Of a stretch of 64,000 nucleotides of DNA, positions 9,834-20,930 are shown piece by piece (the first letter of the stretch is position 1; every line of letters begins with the position of its first letter). A program made the translations under genes and the position numbers. Origin of the DNA: Ryuthela nishihirai. Taxonomy: Eukaryota; Arthropoda; Arachnida; Araneae; Heptathelidae. The stretch spans positions 20,671,801-20,735,800 of the forward strand of contig JAWZYU010000019.1 of NCBI GenBank assembly GCA_038380435.1, in the 5' to 3' direction. The notes below the pieces were generated by a model that was not told where the DNA came from, searched no databases, and worked only from the letters and a program-made list of their open reading frames with translations.

Positions 9834-10800
9834 CACTATATTGCAAAAAGTGTCCGGACACTTTCATGTTAAGTAAACGAATAGACTAACTTTGACAACC
9901 CTAACTTTGAAAACATGCTTTTTCCGGAAAAAAAGTCACTGACATAAATGGAGATTTCTGTCAGAGCTCTTTAAATCTCTATTTTCTATAATATTAATCT
10001 AATATTTAAAGAGTTATGGAAGCTATAATATTTAACAACAGATGTTATCACACACCACACTTCCAAAACATTTTCATCCCAAATTGATGAAAATTTCAAA
10101 AATCCTTACACAAAATTCAAATATCGCATTTATATTGCCAACAACTTGTTATAACAGCTGTGATTTAACTTTTGAAGTAAATTTTTAAAACTAGCAAAAG
10201 TTTCACTTAAATGTTTCAGCATCCATAACTCTTTAAAAATTAGATTAATATAGAAAATAGAGATTTAGAGAGCTCTGACCGAGATCTTCAACTTATGTCT
10301 AGTGACTTTTTTCCGTAAAAAGCTTATTTACAAAGTTAAGTAGATTTGAATGTGGGTTGGGTTGTTTTACCTCTGAGCGGCAATTTTTTTCACACCATGG
10401 GCTAAATGGCCAGGTCACATGGACCCCGAAGGCTCAGAGAAGGTTGGGGGGAGGGGACCCACTGGAACAGCTGTTGGGAGACAGATGGTAGCCTCCCGTC
10501 AAGGCCATCCAGCGTGTTCTTTAACGTGCACAGGGTATGGCTCTCCCGCACACGGGGCCACGGCTTAACGTCCCATCCGACGGACGGCGGCCTTCCCAAG
10601 CTCATCGGTGTCCCCTACTGACCATGGGCAGGGCGGGGAATTTTGAGGAGATAAATCTCAACGCTGACCCAGCTGGGACTCGAACCTGGGAACTACAGAT
10701 TACGAGCCTGGCGCGCTACCGACTGAGCCACCCCCGCCCCTGAATGTGGCTATTCGTTCACTTAACATGAAAGTGTCCCGACACTTTTTGCAATATAGTG
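9834..10800. mobile_element. MITE A copy 2 (TA-flanked, long inverted arms)
   Basis: The ends are CACTATATTGCAAAAAGTG and its inverse, with TA at 9832-9833 and 10801-10802. The two arms stay alignable as inverted repeats for well over 100 bp around a small centre. Without the SINE1 inside (10356-10740) the element is about 570 bp. It has no transposase ORF. Confidence 0.9.
10356..10740 (-). mobile_element. SINE1, full length, with 9-bp target duplication
   Basis: The reversed tail 'gttgggttgttttacctctg' leads to the reversed tRNA-like head 'gactgagccacccccgcccc'. TGAATGTGG is present on both sides (about 10347-10355 and 10741-10749). It inserted into MITE A, which is therefore older. Confidence 0.95.
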
Positions 10801-10802
10801 TA

Positions 10803-11278
10803 TAGCACAGTTGTAAAGTTTTGAAATCGTGTATATCGGACGAAGGCTATGAATTGCAATATTGATTAAAAAGAATTGCATTCTCCCACTTCCGCGGAAA
10901 GCTGATGGCGTTTACCCAAGTGGGAGGGGCACCAGAATTCGAAAACCGATCGATTACTGCTTAACTATCCAACTGACACGCTATGGTATTTGCAAAGGTC
11001 ATTGTTATCAGTGACGCAGATAAAATAACAATCCAAAGGATATTTAGCAAGGTCTAAAGTTTGCGTCACACACAAAACCGTGTTGAGCAACATGACAAGT
11101 CCTACGTCTCGTTGCGTGCATACAAGTTGACTCCCATATAACTCTTTCAGCATGTCTGTTTCCCACAACTGTTTGGCGTAACTGTTTCTTGTGTGAATGT
11201 GATTTCATATTTGAGTAAAAAGTGTTTTTGGCGATATAGATGTCGGCCACAGATGGAGAAGAATACAGATAGGTAACT
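10803..11278. other. Unassigned sequence
   Basis: No gene or shared repeat recognised. Confidence 0.45.
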
Positions 11279-11290
11279 CCTATAAATTCT

Positions 11291-11687
11291 CCCCGGTTCG
11301 CTCCCGGGGCGGGGGTGGCTCAGTCGGTAGCGAGCCAGGCTCGTAATCTGTACTTCCCAGGTTCGAGTTCCAGCTGAGTCAGCGTTGAGATTTATCTCCG
11401 CAAAATTCCCCGCCCTGCCCACGGTCAGTAGGGGACACCGATGGGCTTGGAAAGGCCGCCGTCCGTCAGATGGGACGTTAAGCCGTGGCCCCGTGTGCGG
11501 GAGAGCCATACCCTGTGCACGTTAAAGAACACACTGGACGGCCTTGACGGGAAGTTACCATCTGTCTCCTAACAGCTGTTCCAGTGGGTCCCCTACCCCA
11601 ACCTTCTCTGAGCCTCGGGGTCCTTGTGACCTGGCCATTTAGCCCATGGTGTGCAAAAAAGTGCCGCACAGAGATAAAACAACCCAA
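11291..11687 (+). mobile_element. SINE1, full length, with 12-bp target duplication
   Basis: The tRNA-like head has A box TGGCTCAGTCGG and B box GGTTCGAGTTCC; the tail is 'aaaacaacccaac'. CCTATAAATTCT occurs at 11279-11290 and 11688-11699. About 15 bp of extra sequence ('ccccggttcgctccc') lies before the usual 5' end. Confidence 0.95.
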
Positions 11688-11699
11688 CCTATAAATTCT

Positions 11700-12230
11700 A
11701 TTGTTCCAAATGAAATTATCTCAGCACTTCTGTCGGCCCGACCTAGAACTTCCAAAAGAGCCATCCGCCATTTAGTACGACTAAACTTACAAATGCAGCT
11801 ATCTTTCACTTAGAGCGTGTATCAGCGTATAAAGTTTTTATAATACAATGAATTATTAGAAAAAAAATGACTTGGAAAGTGATAATATTTCAAATATTTG
11901 AATTTTTTCTATATGTCTGTTCCTCAATACCTCTCTAACGGGTGTCACAATCTTCTTCATTCTTAAAATAAATACTTGAGATTACGTCTCAAGATTGAAA
12001 AAAAAATGCATCTGTTACTCTGAACTAATAAATACAGCCAAAACCCCCGAGCTATACACAATACAAAATATCTTTTAAACGTGGTGCACGGGTGACACTT
12101 TTTTAGGGGTGGCGAATTTGAAAACAGACTAAGGGCCTAGGCGCAGTAGAATTGGCAGGAGTATGACCTGTCTTTTCAACAGATGATTTTCAATTGTTTT
12201 TTAACATGAGATTATATTCAGCAAAAATAA
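11700..12230. other. Unassigned sequence
   Basis: No gene or shared repeat recognised. Confidence 0.45.
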
Positions 12231-12386
12231 TCATTAATGCGATTATTTTAGCTGAATCACTAATGTGATTATTTTAGCTGAATCACATTAGTGATTATTT
12301 TAGGGGGGAAGAAGCTAAAATAATCACATTAGTGATTATTTTAGGGGGGAAGAAGCTAAAATAATCACATTAGTGATTATTTTAGG
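12231..12386. repeat. Tandem array of a hairpin unit
   Basis: The core CTAAAATAATCAC-ATTA-GTGATTATTTTAG (13-bp perfect arms, 4-base loop) appears twice in full, spaced by 'gggggaagaag'. A third, rearranged copy in the other phase lies just upstream ('gctgaatcac' joints). Confidence 0.85.
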
Positions 12387-13462
12387 CCGAAAAAAATTTT
12401 AATATAATATAATTATAAAAATTTTAGGCCTTTAAAAGAAGGGAGAGGGGGGGGGGGCAGAGTCGAAGTTCGCACCAGGCGGCCAAAATCGCTAGCACCG
12501 GCCCTGCGAACATTATTTATTAGTAAGTCATTAAGGTCACTCTTAAAGTTTCATAAGTAGGGCATTGGCACAAATAAAACCAAAATCTCGAGGATTATTG
12601 GTAGGCGTCCCTCTGGTCACTGTCGGAAGTGAACAAAATGCCTTTTTACCTGACAGCTGCACGAACTCTTTATCATTCTTCACTGACCATAAACCTTTCT
12701 CTCTGATAAACATTCTTTTATAAATAGCTTTCTACGTAGCCTCAATAAACCGATGCATAAAAAATTTAATTATGTTGACATACTGCCCTCTTTATATGGG
12801 ACAACTACGATGATACAGGACATGAAAAAATATGTCAACATTTACTGCGTGACTTGGGTAAACGTTGATGTTACCTTGATCTGTAACAGAATGGAGTCAC
12901 TGTAAGCTCAGTACACAGAATACATCACGTGTTGAAAGCATTATCGCAGAGCTACTTTAAAGTGATTGGGAGTTTAGGGGAAATTTTATGATTAATAACT
13001 TCAATATATTCAGAAATTAAGAAAGCTCGTTTATTTCATGGAACCAACTGACAGGAGGGTATTGGAAACCAACGCCTATTCCCATTTTGTTTTATATTTG
13101 CCAGAAGCGATCACGTGACACTTCGATGGCGTTGTCTGTGAGGATGAGATCGGGAAAACGAGAGTCATCCTTCTTCCTGAGCTAACTAATCGTGACGTTC
13201 ATCGATTTCCGGGATAAAAACAACGTCAGAAACTTTCGCGGGTTTCTCATCGTACGATATGTGTTTGTACGTCCAATTATCTCTTGTCTGAATAAATGAC
13301 CCAATGAAATTGCACAACAGCTTTTTCATTTATCAATAACGGCTGTCGATATTGTTATCTCACTTAAGCGAGGCCAGTTATTCTTAGAGCAATTATTATC
13401 GATCATTAGAAAATATTGTATGTGACATTATTGTTTATTGCGTTCTCAGTAAACCTATTTTT
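12387..13462. other. Unassigned sequence with one hAT-like terminus
   Basis: Around 12465-12508 the reverse strand reads CAGGGCCGGTGCTAGCGATT, which resembles a hAT terminal repeat. No matching left end was found, so this is probably a truncated element. The rest shows no gene. Confidence 0.45.
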
Positions 13463-13473
13463 TCTCACAGTGG

Positions 13474-13862
13474 TGGGGCGGGGGTGGCTCAGTCGGTAGC
13501 GCGCCAGGCTCGTAATCTGTATTTCTCAGGTTCGAGTTCCAGCTAGGTCAGCGTCGAGATTTATCTCCGCAAAATTCCCCGCCCTGCCGACGGTCAGTAG
13601 GGAACACCGATGGGCTTGGAAAGGAAGTCGTCCGTCTGATGGGACGTTAAGCCGTGACCCCGTGTGCGGGAGAGCCATACCCTGTGCACGTTAAAGAACA
13701 CGCTGGTTGGCCTTGACAGGAGGCTACCATCTGCCTCCCAATAGCTGTTCCAGTGGGTCCCCTCCCCAACCTTCTCTGAGCCTTCGGGGTCCATGTGACC
13801 TGGCCATTTAGCCCATGGTGTGCAAAAAAGTGCCGCTCAGAGGTAAAACAACGCAACCTAAA
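13474..13862 (+). mobile_element. SINE1, full length, with 11-bp target duplication
   Basis: TCTCACAGTGG flanks the copy (13463-13473 and 13863-13873). Head and tail are as in 11291-11687. Confidence 0.95.
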
Positions 13863-13924
13863 TCTCACAGTGGCACGTGTGTTTTTGTGGGCGGGGGGGT
13901 TCCCCAGTAAAACAGAAATTTGTG

Positions 13925-14150
13925 TTGTTTTACCTCTAAACGGATTTCTTTGTTCATAGACTAGAGCAAATTGCCATGTCGCAAAGGCCACAAGAACCAT
14001 GATCTGGAAGGAAAGGAATCCACTGGACGGCATTATGAGATAGATGGGAGCTTCCCATCAAAACCATCCAGCTTGCTCTCTGACGTACACAAGGCGTGAC
14101 CGCCCTGAACAATGAGTCACGGCTTTAACGTCCCATCCAACGAATGATGA
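13925..14150 (-). mobile_element. SINE1 old copy, partial
   Basis: 'gttgttttacctctaaacgg' leads on to 'taacgtcccatccaacgaat'. It is strongly diverged and the head is missing. Confidence 0.8.
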
Positions 14151-16044
14151 TAGCGGAAGAAAACTCAACGCATACATCAACGAAAAGTAAGTTATTGTCA
14201 CACGTATATGCCTAATGGTGACTGTGCCTTGAAATTAAATATCATTTGATTCTGAAAGAAATGTTATACCGGGGGGGGGGGGGGGGGAATTGGATCCTCA
14301 CACACAAGGGGAAATAAACGATGGCTGAGAATGGTTTATGAAAAAAGACATATATATTTATTTACAAAGTGCGATCTACATTTCAAATCACAACACAATC
14401 AGTTCAGCTTAGAAATTTTTAAACATCTTTGTATTGGGAGTAACAATAACTTACATCACTTAGTAGCATTCTCTGACGAAAGAAATGTCCTGCTACTCTC
14501 CTCACTAAAGACTGTTGCGCTCTCTCGTCGCTTCCAAACCGTTCCGTCGCCTCTCCTCCTTCTCTGCTCTTCGCTCTCTTTGGAAACAACAGGGCAGGTA
14601 TCCAGAGTCTGATAGGCCCCCAAAATTCTCTCTGATAATGGAGGGGAGGATGGTGACAATAAGGGATGAAAATCTGAACAGTTCTTGCCGCAATATCCTT
14701 GTTCTGAAACCACGTGACTGTCCGTTCGTGGGAACCGTTGAGCAGCTGTTCAGAGGATTTCCCGGGGCGTCCTGTGTCGTAGTGTCGGAGTCACAGACTT
14801 GGCGCCAGACAGTTCACTCTGACAGAGGTTTTTGCTGCTTTGCTTAGATGAAAGGACGCACTCCTTTGTACAAGCTACTTCTGATAGCTGGATTCACCTT
14901 GGGTTATAATAGCCATCAAGGCAAGTAAACGGCATTGCCTTGCTCTGCTGCACCTCAAATAGAATTGCTCGCAGAGATAATCATTAACATGGCGCCAGAA
15001 TGTCAGACAATGAAACTGAAGGAAACCGAGAAACGGTTATAGATGGATACGAAAAATCCGTGTAGAACAAAAAAAACGCAAAATTTACACATTAAATATT
15101 ATAATTGTTTAAAATCTCTTGTAAATAGTTATATTGTATCATAAATAATATGAGTGAAAATAAAGACTACTATTACTACTATTACTAAAAATTAATTTTT
15201 AAACAAATTATTTTTAGTATTAATTTAAAAATTAAAATATGATGAAGACACTCATGGTAGATTTTTAGAATGCCGTCACTTTAACTGTTCGCGAAAATTT
15301 AAATTTGTTATAAAGTTAACTACTATATTAATACATTTAACAGATTTTGACCCCCCATAATTATCCAAATATTTAATCGCTCTCTCCGAAATTTCGTCCA
15401 CTGGTTTCCCTTGTGCCACTTCACGTTGTGCTAAAACTTCGAGGTCCTACACAAAATAAAACGCAATTTAGAATTTAAAATCTCTCTCCTCCAGTTTTAT
15501 GCTTTATCGGTTAAAATGTTTCACTTAACACTTCCCCCCCCCCCCCACAAGTAACTATCAAAACACTTTGCTTGCCTGATCCCAAATTTCTAATAAGGGT
15601 CGCCCCTTTGTTCACTTCGTACTGCGTTAAAGAACAGTATCTATCTCAATAGAACCACTTTCATTTCTGTATTTCAAGCATCCTTTGAATTTCAAAAGGA
15701 ACGCTGCTAATATGTATTTATTGGGAGTACTGTGGATTCTTGAAGTGACAGGTAATAAAGTTTCAAACATTTAAGCGATCCAAGTCAATTAAACACTGTG
15801 ACAACTAGTTCTTGCATCCAATGCTTTCAGGAGTATAATACTTATCGATTTCAGGAGAGATGTTTAAACTACTATGGCATATGTGACTCTTAACTCACGT
15901 ACCGAAATTCAAGTCCTCACCTTTCTTGCGTTGGAGAAGTATTTGGATAATTATGGGGGTCAAAATCTATTAAAATTACTAAATATAGTAATTATTACTA
16001 CTCTCAGTCAGTTTATTATTTCTCCGTCTCTATTGCCCCTCTTA
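14151..16044. other. Unassigned sequence with homopolymer runs and open but unrecognised frames
   Basis: A 17-base G run lies at 14271-14287 and a long C run near 15533-15546. From about 14500 to 14870 the sequence is GC-richer than its surroundings and open on both strands (110 codons on plus from 14515; 85 codons on minus from 14713). I see no conserved domain and low-complexity Ser/Arg content, so I do not call a gene. It could be part of a retroelement or a host exon. Confidence 0.4.
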
Positions 16045-16285
16045 GAGAAAGGATGGATTTGAAAAGGTCGCCGTCAATCTGATGAGATGTTGAGTTGGAG
16101 TTTTATATGCAGGAGAGACATATATCGTGTAGTTAAAAAGCGCGTTGGGTGGCCTCGATCTGGTTTCTGTCTCTTAGCTACTGTCCAGTAAATCCCCTTA
16201 CCCATCTTTGAGCCCTTCGATTCACGTGCCCTTTTCCATTTCATCGTGTACAAAAAACTTATTCTCAGAATTTAAGCAATTCAAT
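16045..16285 (+). mobile_element. SINE1 old copy, 3' half
   Basis: 'ggtcgccgtcaatctgatga' leads to 'gtgtacaaaaaacttattctc'. Strongly diverged. Confidence 0.75.
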
Positions 16286-16494
16286 CAATTTCAAAGCGAG
16301 CTTGTAGTTTTGTTTACTCTGTAACCTAAATAAACTATTGACTTAATAAAAGGGTCATAAACATCCGAGAGCGATCCTATTTCTTCATTTACTCAAATAT
16401 GTCGATTAATATGTTAGTTATTTTACGTCCTCGGTATCCCTGTGTGATGACCACAACGATAGGTAGAGGAATCCGCCGCCCTCCACAAATTCCA

Positions 16495-16883
16495 TGGGGC
16501 GGGATGGCTCAGTCGGTAGCGCGTCAGGCTCGTAATCTGTAGTTCCCAGGTTCGAGTCCCAGCTGGGTCAGCGTTGAGATTTATCTCCGCAAAATTCCCC
16601 TTCCTGCTCACGGTCAGTAGAGGACGCCGATGGGCTTGGAAAGGCCGGCGTCCGTCGGATGGGACGTTAAGCCGTGGCCCCATGTGCGGGAGAGACATAC
16701 CCTGTGCATGTTAAAGAACACGCAGGATGGCCTTGACGGGGAGCTACCATCTATCTCCCAACAGCTGTTCCAGTGGGTCCCCTCCCCCAACCTTCTCTGA
16801 GCCTTCGGGGTCCATATGACCTAGCCATTTAGCCCATGGTGTGCAAAAAAGTGTCGCTCAGAGGTAAAACAACCAACAACCAA
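16495..16883 (+). mobile_element. SINE1, full length, with 12-bp target duplication
   Basis: CCACAAATTCCA flanks it (16483-16494 and 16884-16895). The tail has variable 'aaccaacaaccaa' repeats. Confidence 0.95.
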
Positions 16884-16895
16884 CCACAAATTCCA

Positions 16896-17264
16896 CTAAA
16901 GACCATGGCGGCATTTTCAGGTGCAGGCAGGAACGTACACATGATGAAGTCTTGTTTTCAGTTTCTCTTTTGTACGCGATGTGTGTCTGAAATGTTGAAT
17001 TATTCATACGTTTCAATGGCATGCCAAGGCTTTCATCCGCGGTTCAATGTTGCATTCGGTTGGAGTGTGTGTGTGTCCCATGTCTACTGCTTCATACATT
17101 AAGTTGTCATTAGACTGCGTCGATATTCTGAGATATCATTAGAGTCAGAATCGATGTACGAAGCCGCATTCACCAGTTAGTAAACAGTAAAACAAATAAG
17201 AACCACATGCCAAGATAATATTGTAATGTTTCAGGAGTGCTGGTTTATGCTAATGATCCTGAGC
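16896..17264. other. Unassigned sequence
   Basis: No gene recognised; short GT run near 17065. Confidence 0.45.
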
Positions 17265-17279
17265 AATAAATAGATGATT

Positions 17280-17668
17280 TGTTAGTTTGCTTGTTTTACC
17301 TCTGAGCGGTACTTTTTTGCACACAATGGGCTAAATAGACAGGCCACAAGGACCCCAAAGGCTCAGAGAAAGTTTGGGGAGGGGTTGGGTTGGGTTGTTT
17401 TATCTCTGAGCGGCACTTTTTTGCACACCATGGGCTAAACGGCCAGGTCACATGGACCCCGAAGGCTCAGAGAAGGTTGGGGGATGGGACCCACTGGAAC
17501 AGCTGTTGGTAGACAGATGGTAGCTTCCCGTCAAGGCCATCCAGTGTGTTCTTTAACGTGTACAAGGTATGGCTCTCCCGCACACGCAGACACGGCTTAA
17601 CGTCCCATCCGACGGACGGCGGCCTTTCCAAGCCCATCGGTGTCCCCTACTGACCGTGGGCAGGACGG
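17280..17668 (-). mobile_element. Two SINE1 pieces inside one 15-bp target duplication
   Basis: A SINE1 3' piece (about 17289-17384) is followed directly by a longer SINE1 in the same direction (17385-17668) that lacks its tRNA-like head. A single pair of direct repeats, AATAAATAGATGATT, flanks the whole block (17265-17279 and 17669-17683). This suggests one insertion event of a dimeric, 5'-truncated transcript. Confidence 0.88.
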
Positions 17669-17683
17669 AATAAATAGATGATT

Positions 17684-18084
17684 ACAAGTTAGTCCATGCA
17701 AGGGTTGGCTACAATTACTGAATCGTTTCATCCAAACTTAATGGCAATAATCAATCCTGAAAAATAACAAATAATTCTGCGAAATAATTAGTCGCAATTC
17801 GGCCAGAATCTAGAAGAGAATTGGGAGGGGGGAGGCTGCAAATGATTCTATTGAAGCGAGGGATGAGGCATGACCTAACAGGAAGGCCGTTTCCGATAAA
17901 AACGATATCTTTAAACATTTCTCGAAAAATGTGTGTAATATATGTTTAATAACAAATATTTAAGTAAAGAAAAATTTTTTCACCTCCGTTCCTGTTATTT
18001 GCATTCTTGGCGGTGGCGGAGGGGGGAAGAAATGGCCTTCTTGCCTCTCCCCGCTATCCGGCTCTGGTCTTAACTAGTGATACC
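17684..18084. other. Unassigned sequence
   Basis: No gene recognised; a GC-rich patch at 18005-18065 ('ggcggtggcggaggggggaa') may be an unrecognised repeat end. Confidence 0.4.
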
Positions 18085-18276
18085 TGAACCAGTGTGTACT
18101 CTGTGCACGTTAAAGAACACGCTGGATTGCCTTGAAGAGAGGCTTCCATCTATCTCCTACCAGCTGCCTGTGGGTTTCATTCCCCCATCTTCCCTGAGCC
18201 CTCGGGGTCCTTGTAACTTAGCCATTTAGCCCATTGTGTACATAAAAATGATGATGAAAGGTAAAACAATCCAACT
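18085..18276 (+). mobile_element. SINE1 old copy, 3' half
   Basis: 'gtgcacgttaaagaacacgc' leads to 'ggtaaaacaatccaactct'. Confidence 0.85.
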
Positions 18277-18384
18277 CTTAACTAATGATACCATGCAGTA
18301 ACAAAATAAGTATTAGTAATAACACATAGTTTAAGTTACATCGGTGTTCAAAATTAAAACATATTATCAAAAAGGAATGGATGC

Positions 18385-18512
18385 TTGTGTTGTCTTTCTG
18401 CTTAGGTCCTGCCATCCTCACAGACCTTCTACTTTATCGTATAAACTGACAGGCTTCTGTCAGACCTCCGTATAGCAAGCAGTTGCTTGAGGGGATATTT
18501 CGCTTTTAATTG
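18385..18512 (+). mobile_element. SINE2 fragment (body)
   Basis: 'ctgccatcctcacagacct', 'ataaactgacaggcttctgt' and 'agcagttgcttgaggggata' match the body of the SINE2 copies at 27850-28038 and 35711-35900; the tRNA-like head is missing. Confidence 0.8.
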
Positions 18513-18555
18513 TATCTCGAAATGTGTAAAAAGGAGTGACATAAAATGTGGTGTA

Positions 18556-18742
18556 CACTCGCTCAAAAAAGTATCCGAACACTATGGTTGATTGCAGAAT
18601 TCAGGAAAAAATATCTGGCAACCTTTTTTTTAGAAATTAGTGATCTGGCAACCTTCGTGTCACGTGACACGAAGGTTGAATTTTCTGAATTTTCTGAATT
18701 CTGTAATCAACCATAGTGTTCGGATACTTTTTCGAGCGACTG
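18556..18742. mobile_element. MITE B copy 3, internally deleted
   Basis: It has the family termini (left end mutated to CACTCGCTC), with TA at 18554-18555 and 18743-18744. The right arm has lost about 30 bp compared with other copies, so the hairpin is asymmetric. Confidence 0.92.
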
Positions 18743-18896
18743 TACCTTTAAATCTTAAAATGCGAAAGGAGAAAATGCGAGTGCAAATAATCGATAACGA
18801 CTTCTAACCAGCCTAGGTCAATTTGGGTAGCTTGTTGTTGGATTAATTTACCTGTCAGTGGTATCGCATTGGCTCTGCTGTGACACTGCAACTTCC

Positions 18897-18945
18897 AGGA
18901 TCTGGGTTCGAGTTCCGGATATGCCTTGGTCGTTTTTTCTGTTAT
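18897..18945 (+). mobile_element. SINE2-like B-box fragment
   Basis: 'gatctgggttcgagttccgg' followed by 'atatgccttggtcgtttttt' matches the B-box region of SINE2. The weak head just upstream (18860-18895) is diverged. Confidence 0.5.
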
Positions 18946-18975
18946 ATATATATATTGTGATTGCCCTTTGGAAAA

Positions 18976-19358
18976 GGGGCGGGGGTGGCTCAGTCGGTAG
19001 CGCGCCAGGCTCGTAATCTGTAGTTCCCAGGTTCGAGTCCCAGCTGGGTCAGCGTTGAGATTTATCTCCGCAAAATTCCCCGCCCTGCCCACGGTCAGTA
19101 GGAGACACCGATGGGCTTGGAAAGGCCGCCGTCCGTCGGATGGGACGTCAAGCCGTGGCCACGTGTGTGGGAGAGTCATACCCTGTGCATGTTAAAGAAC
19201 ACTCTAGATGGCCTTGACGGGAGGCTACCATCTGTCTCCCAACAGCTGTTCCAGTGGGTCCCCTCCCCCAACCTTCTCTGAGCCTTCGGGGTCCATGTGA
19301 CCTGGCCATTTAGCCCATGGTGTGCAAAAAAGTACCGCTCAGAGGTAAAACAACCCAA
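18976..19358 (+). mobile_element. SINE1, full length
   Basis: Close to the family consensus. The flanks CCCTTTGGAAAA (18964-18975) and CCCTTTAGAAAA (19359-19370) form a target duplication with one mismatch. Confidence 0.94.
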
Positions 19359-19456
19359 CCCTTTAGAAAAAGAATTGTTCTCTTCAATTTATGTCAGAAA
19401 AGTCGACGTTTTCCCATTGGGACATAAGGCGAACATAGCTATAAGTTCCAACAAAG

Positions 19457-19824
19457 GGGCGAGTGTGGCTCAGTCGGTAGCGCGCCAGGTTCGTAATCTG
19501 TAGTTCCCAGGTTCGAGTCCCAGCTGGGTCAGATTGAGATTTATCTCCGCAAAAATTCCCCGCCCTGCCCACGGTCAGTAGGGGACACCGATGGGCTTGG
19601 AAAGGCCGCCGTCCGTCGGATGGGACGTTAAGCCGTGGCTCCGTGTGCGGGAGAGAGTCATACCCTGTGCATGTTAAAGAACACGCCGTTAAAGAACCAT
19701 CTGTCTCCCAACAGCTGTTCCAGTGGGTTCCCTCCCCCCAACCTTCTCTGAGCCTTAGGGGTCCATGTGACTCGGCCATTTAGCCCATGGTGTGCAAAAA
19801 AGTGCCGCTCATAGGTAAAACAAA
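19457..19824 (+). mobile_element. SINE1, full length with a small internal rearrangement
   Basis: Near-consensus, but at about 19675-19700 'gttaaagaac' is repeated and the 'tggatggccttgacgggagg' block is gone. No clear target duplication. Confidence 0.92.
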
Positions 19825-19845
19825 CCTTTTAAATAATATTTTTCT

Positions 19846-20044
19846 TCTGAGTGGCACGTTTTTTTGCACATAACCGGTTAAATGGCCAGGTCACAAGGAC
19901 TCCAAAGGCTCAGAGAAAGCTGGGGAAAGGGGATTCAGTAGACAGCTGTTTGGAGATAGCTGAAAGTCTCTTATCAAATCATGTTCTTTAACGTGCTCAA
20001 GGTCAGTGACTCTCTTGCACACGGGCGCCACGGCTTAACTGATA
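19846..20044 (-). mobile_element. SINE1 old copy, 3' half
   Basis: 'ttctgagtggcacgtttttt' leads to 'gggcgccacggcttaactg'. It lies only 20 bp from the plus-strand copy at 19457-19824, in opposite orientation. Confidence 0.85.
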
Positions 20045-20152
20045 ATCTGGTGGATTACGGCATTTCAATTCTTTATTAACTGCATGGGTTAAAAAAAAAC
20101 ATAGAAAAGCCTCAGATTGTAGTAACTCAAGGAAATAACAAATTTCCTGGTA

Positions 20153-20370
20153 CAGTCGCTCAAAAAAATATCCGAACACTATGGTTGATTACAAAATTCA
20201 GAAAAAAATATCTGGCAACGATTTTTTTTAGAAATTAGTGATCTGGCAACCTTCGTGTCACGTGACACGAAGGTTGCCAGATCACTAATTTCTAAAAAAA
20301 ATCGTTGCCAGATATTTTTTTCTGAACTTTGTAATCAACCATAGTGTTTGGATATTTTTTTGAGCGACTG
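20153..20370. mobile_element. MITE B copy 4
   Basis: 218-bp fold-back with TA at 20151-20152 and 20371-20372; termini as in copy 1 with a few substitutions. Confidence 0.93.
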
Positions 20371-20372
20371 TA

Positions 20373-20809
20373 ATATCTTTTTGTCGAGTTGTTTATAATA
20401 TCTCAGAAGGAACGTTTTTTTCTGAGAAATGGCTGGAAATGAAAGTTCCCCCCCCCCCTTTCTTGACCTAGATCCCTCCAAGCAAATGAACCAAGTTAAG
20501 AAAACTTGTGATTTGGCAAGACAGAGGTTCCATTTGGAACAGATTTCCGTTCAGACCGTGTCGCCGAACGTTCATTTTCCCAGGTAATGACAGACAACTT
20601 CAATTGCCTTTGCTATTGATCGTCTGGAATCAAAAAGCACGGGAATCTCGTTGACAGCGATCCGTCATCCGCTTTGCCTTTCTCTTTTGTGTGTCCCTTC
20701 CTCTCTCATTATTGATGACGTCGTCGATGCAGGTGATCTTGATGAATATCAAAATATGCGCTCTGTCTGACTCTTTCGTTTGACGGATTTGCTCTGCGTG
20801 TTTGTCAAT
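20373..20809. other. Unassigned sequence, moderate GC
   Basis: No gene recognised. The part 20560-20760 is less AT-rich than its surroundings but has no long open frame. Confidence 0.4.
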
Positions 20810-20858
20810 CAGTCATCAAATATGATCCTGCTTTCAGCAGGATCATATTTGTTGACTG
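20810..20858. repeat. Perfect hairpin sequence
   Basis: CAAATATGATCCTGCT (20817-20832) is followed after 3 bases by its exact inverse (20836-20851); the pairing continues outward for about 7 bp with a mismatch. 'acatttgcatgtcg' repeats follow it (20860-20920). Confidence 0.88.
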
Positions 20859-20930
20859 ACATTTGCATGTCGTTTGTCGAGTTGCCATTTGCATGTTGAC
20901 TCGACATTTGCATGTCGGAGTTCGCAAACA

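Noticed and set aside
10406..10743. Open frames such as GCFTSERHFFAHHGLNGQVT and PRLNVPSDGRRPFQAHRCP, repeated at many places on both strands
   Set aside because: Every one lies within SINE1 copies; they are translations of non-coding SINE sequence.
11306..11400. tRNA-like sequences with A and B boxes (also at 13475, 16497, 18976, 19457, 27850, 35711)
   Set aside because: They are the heads of SINE copies: they continue into the same ~300-bp or ~120-bp body, have mutated anticodon loops or unpaired acceptor ends, and several are flanked by target duplications.
12231..12386. CRISPR-like spacing of palindromic repeats
   Set aside because: Only two to three units, no spacer variety, no cas genes and a eukaryotic repeat-rich setting.
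14515..14847. 110-codon plus-strand frame as a gene
   Set aside because: Ser/Arg-biased low complexity, an equally open minus strand, and no domain or splice context.
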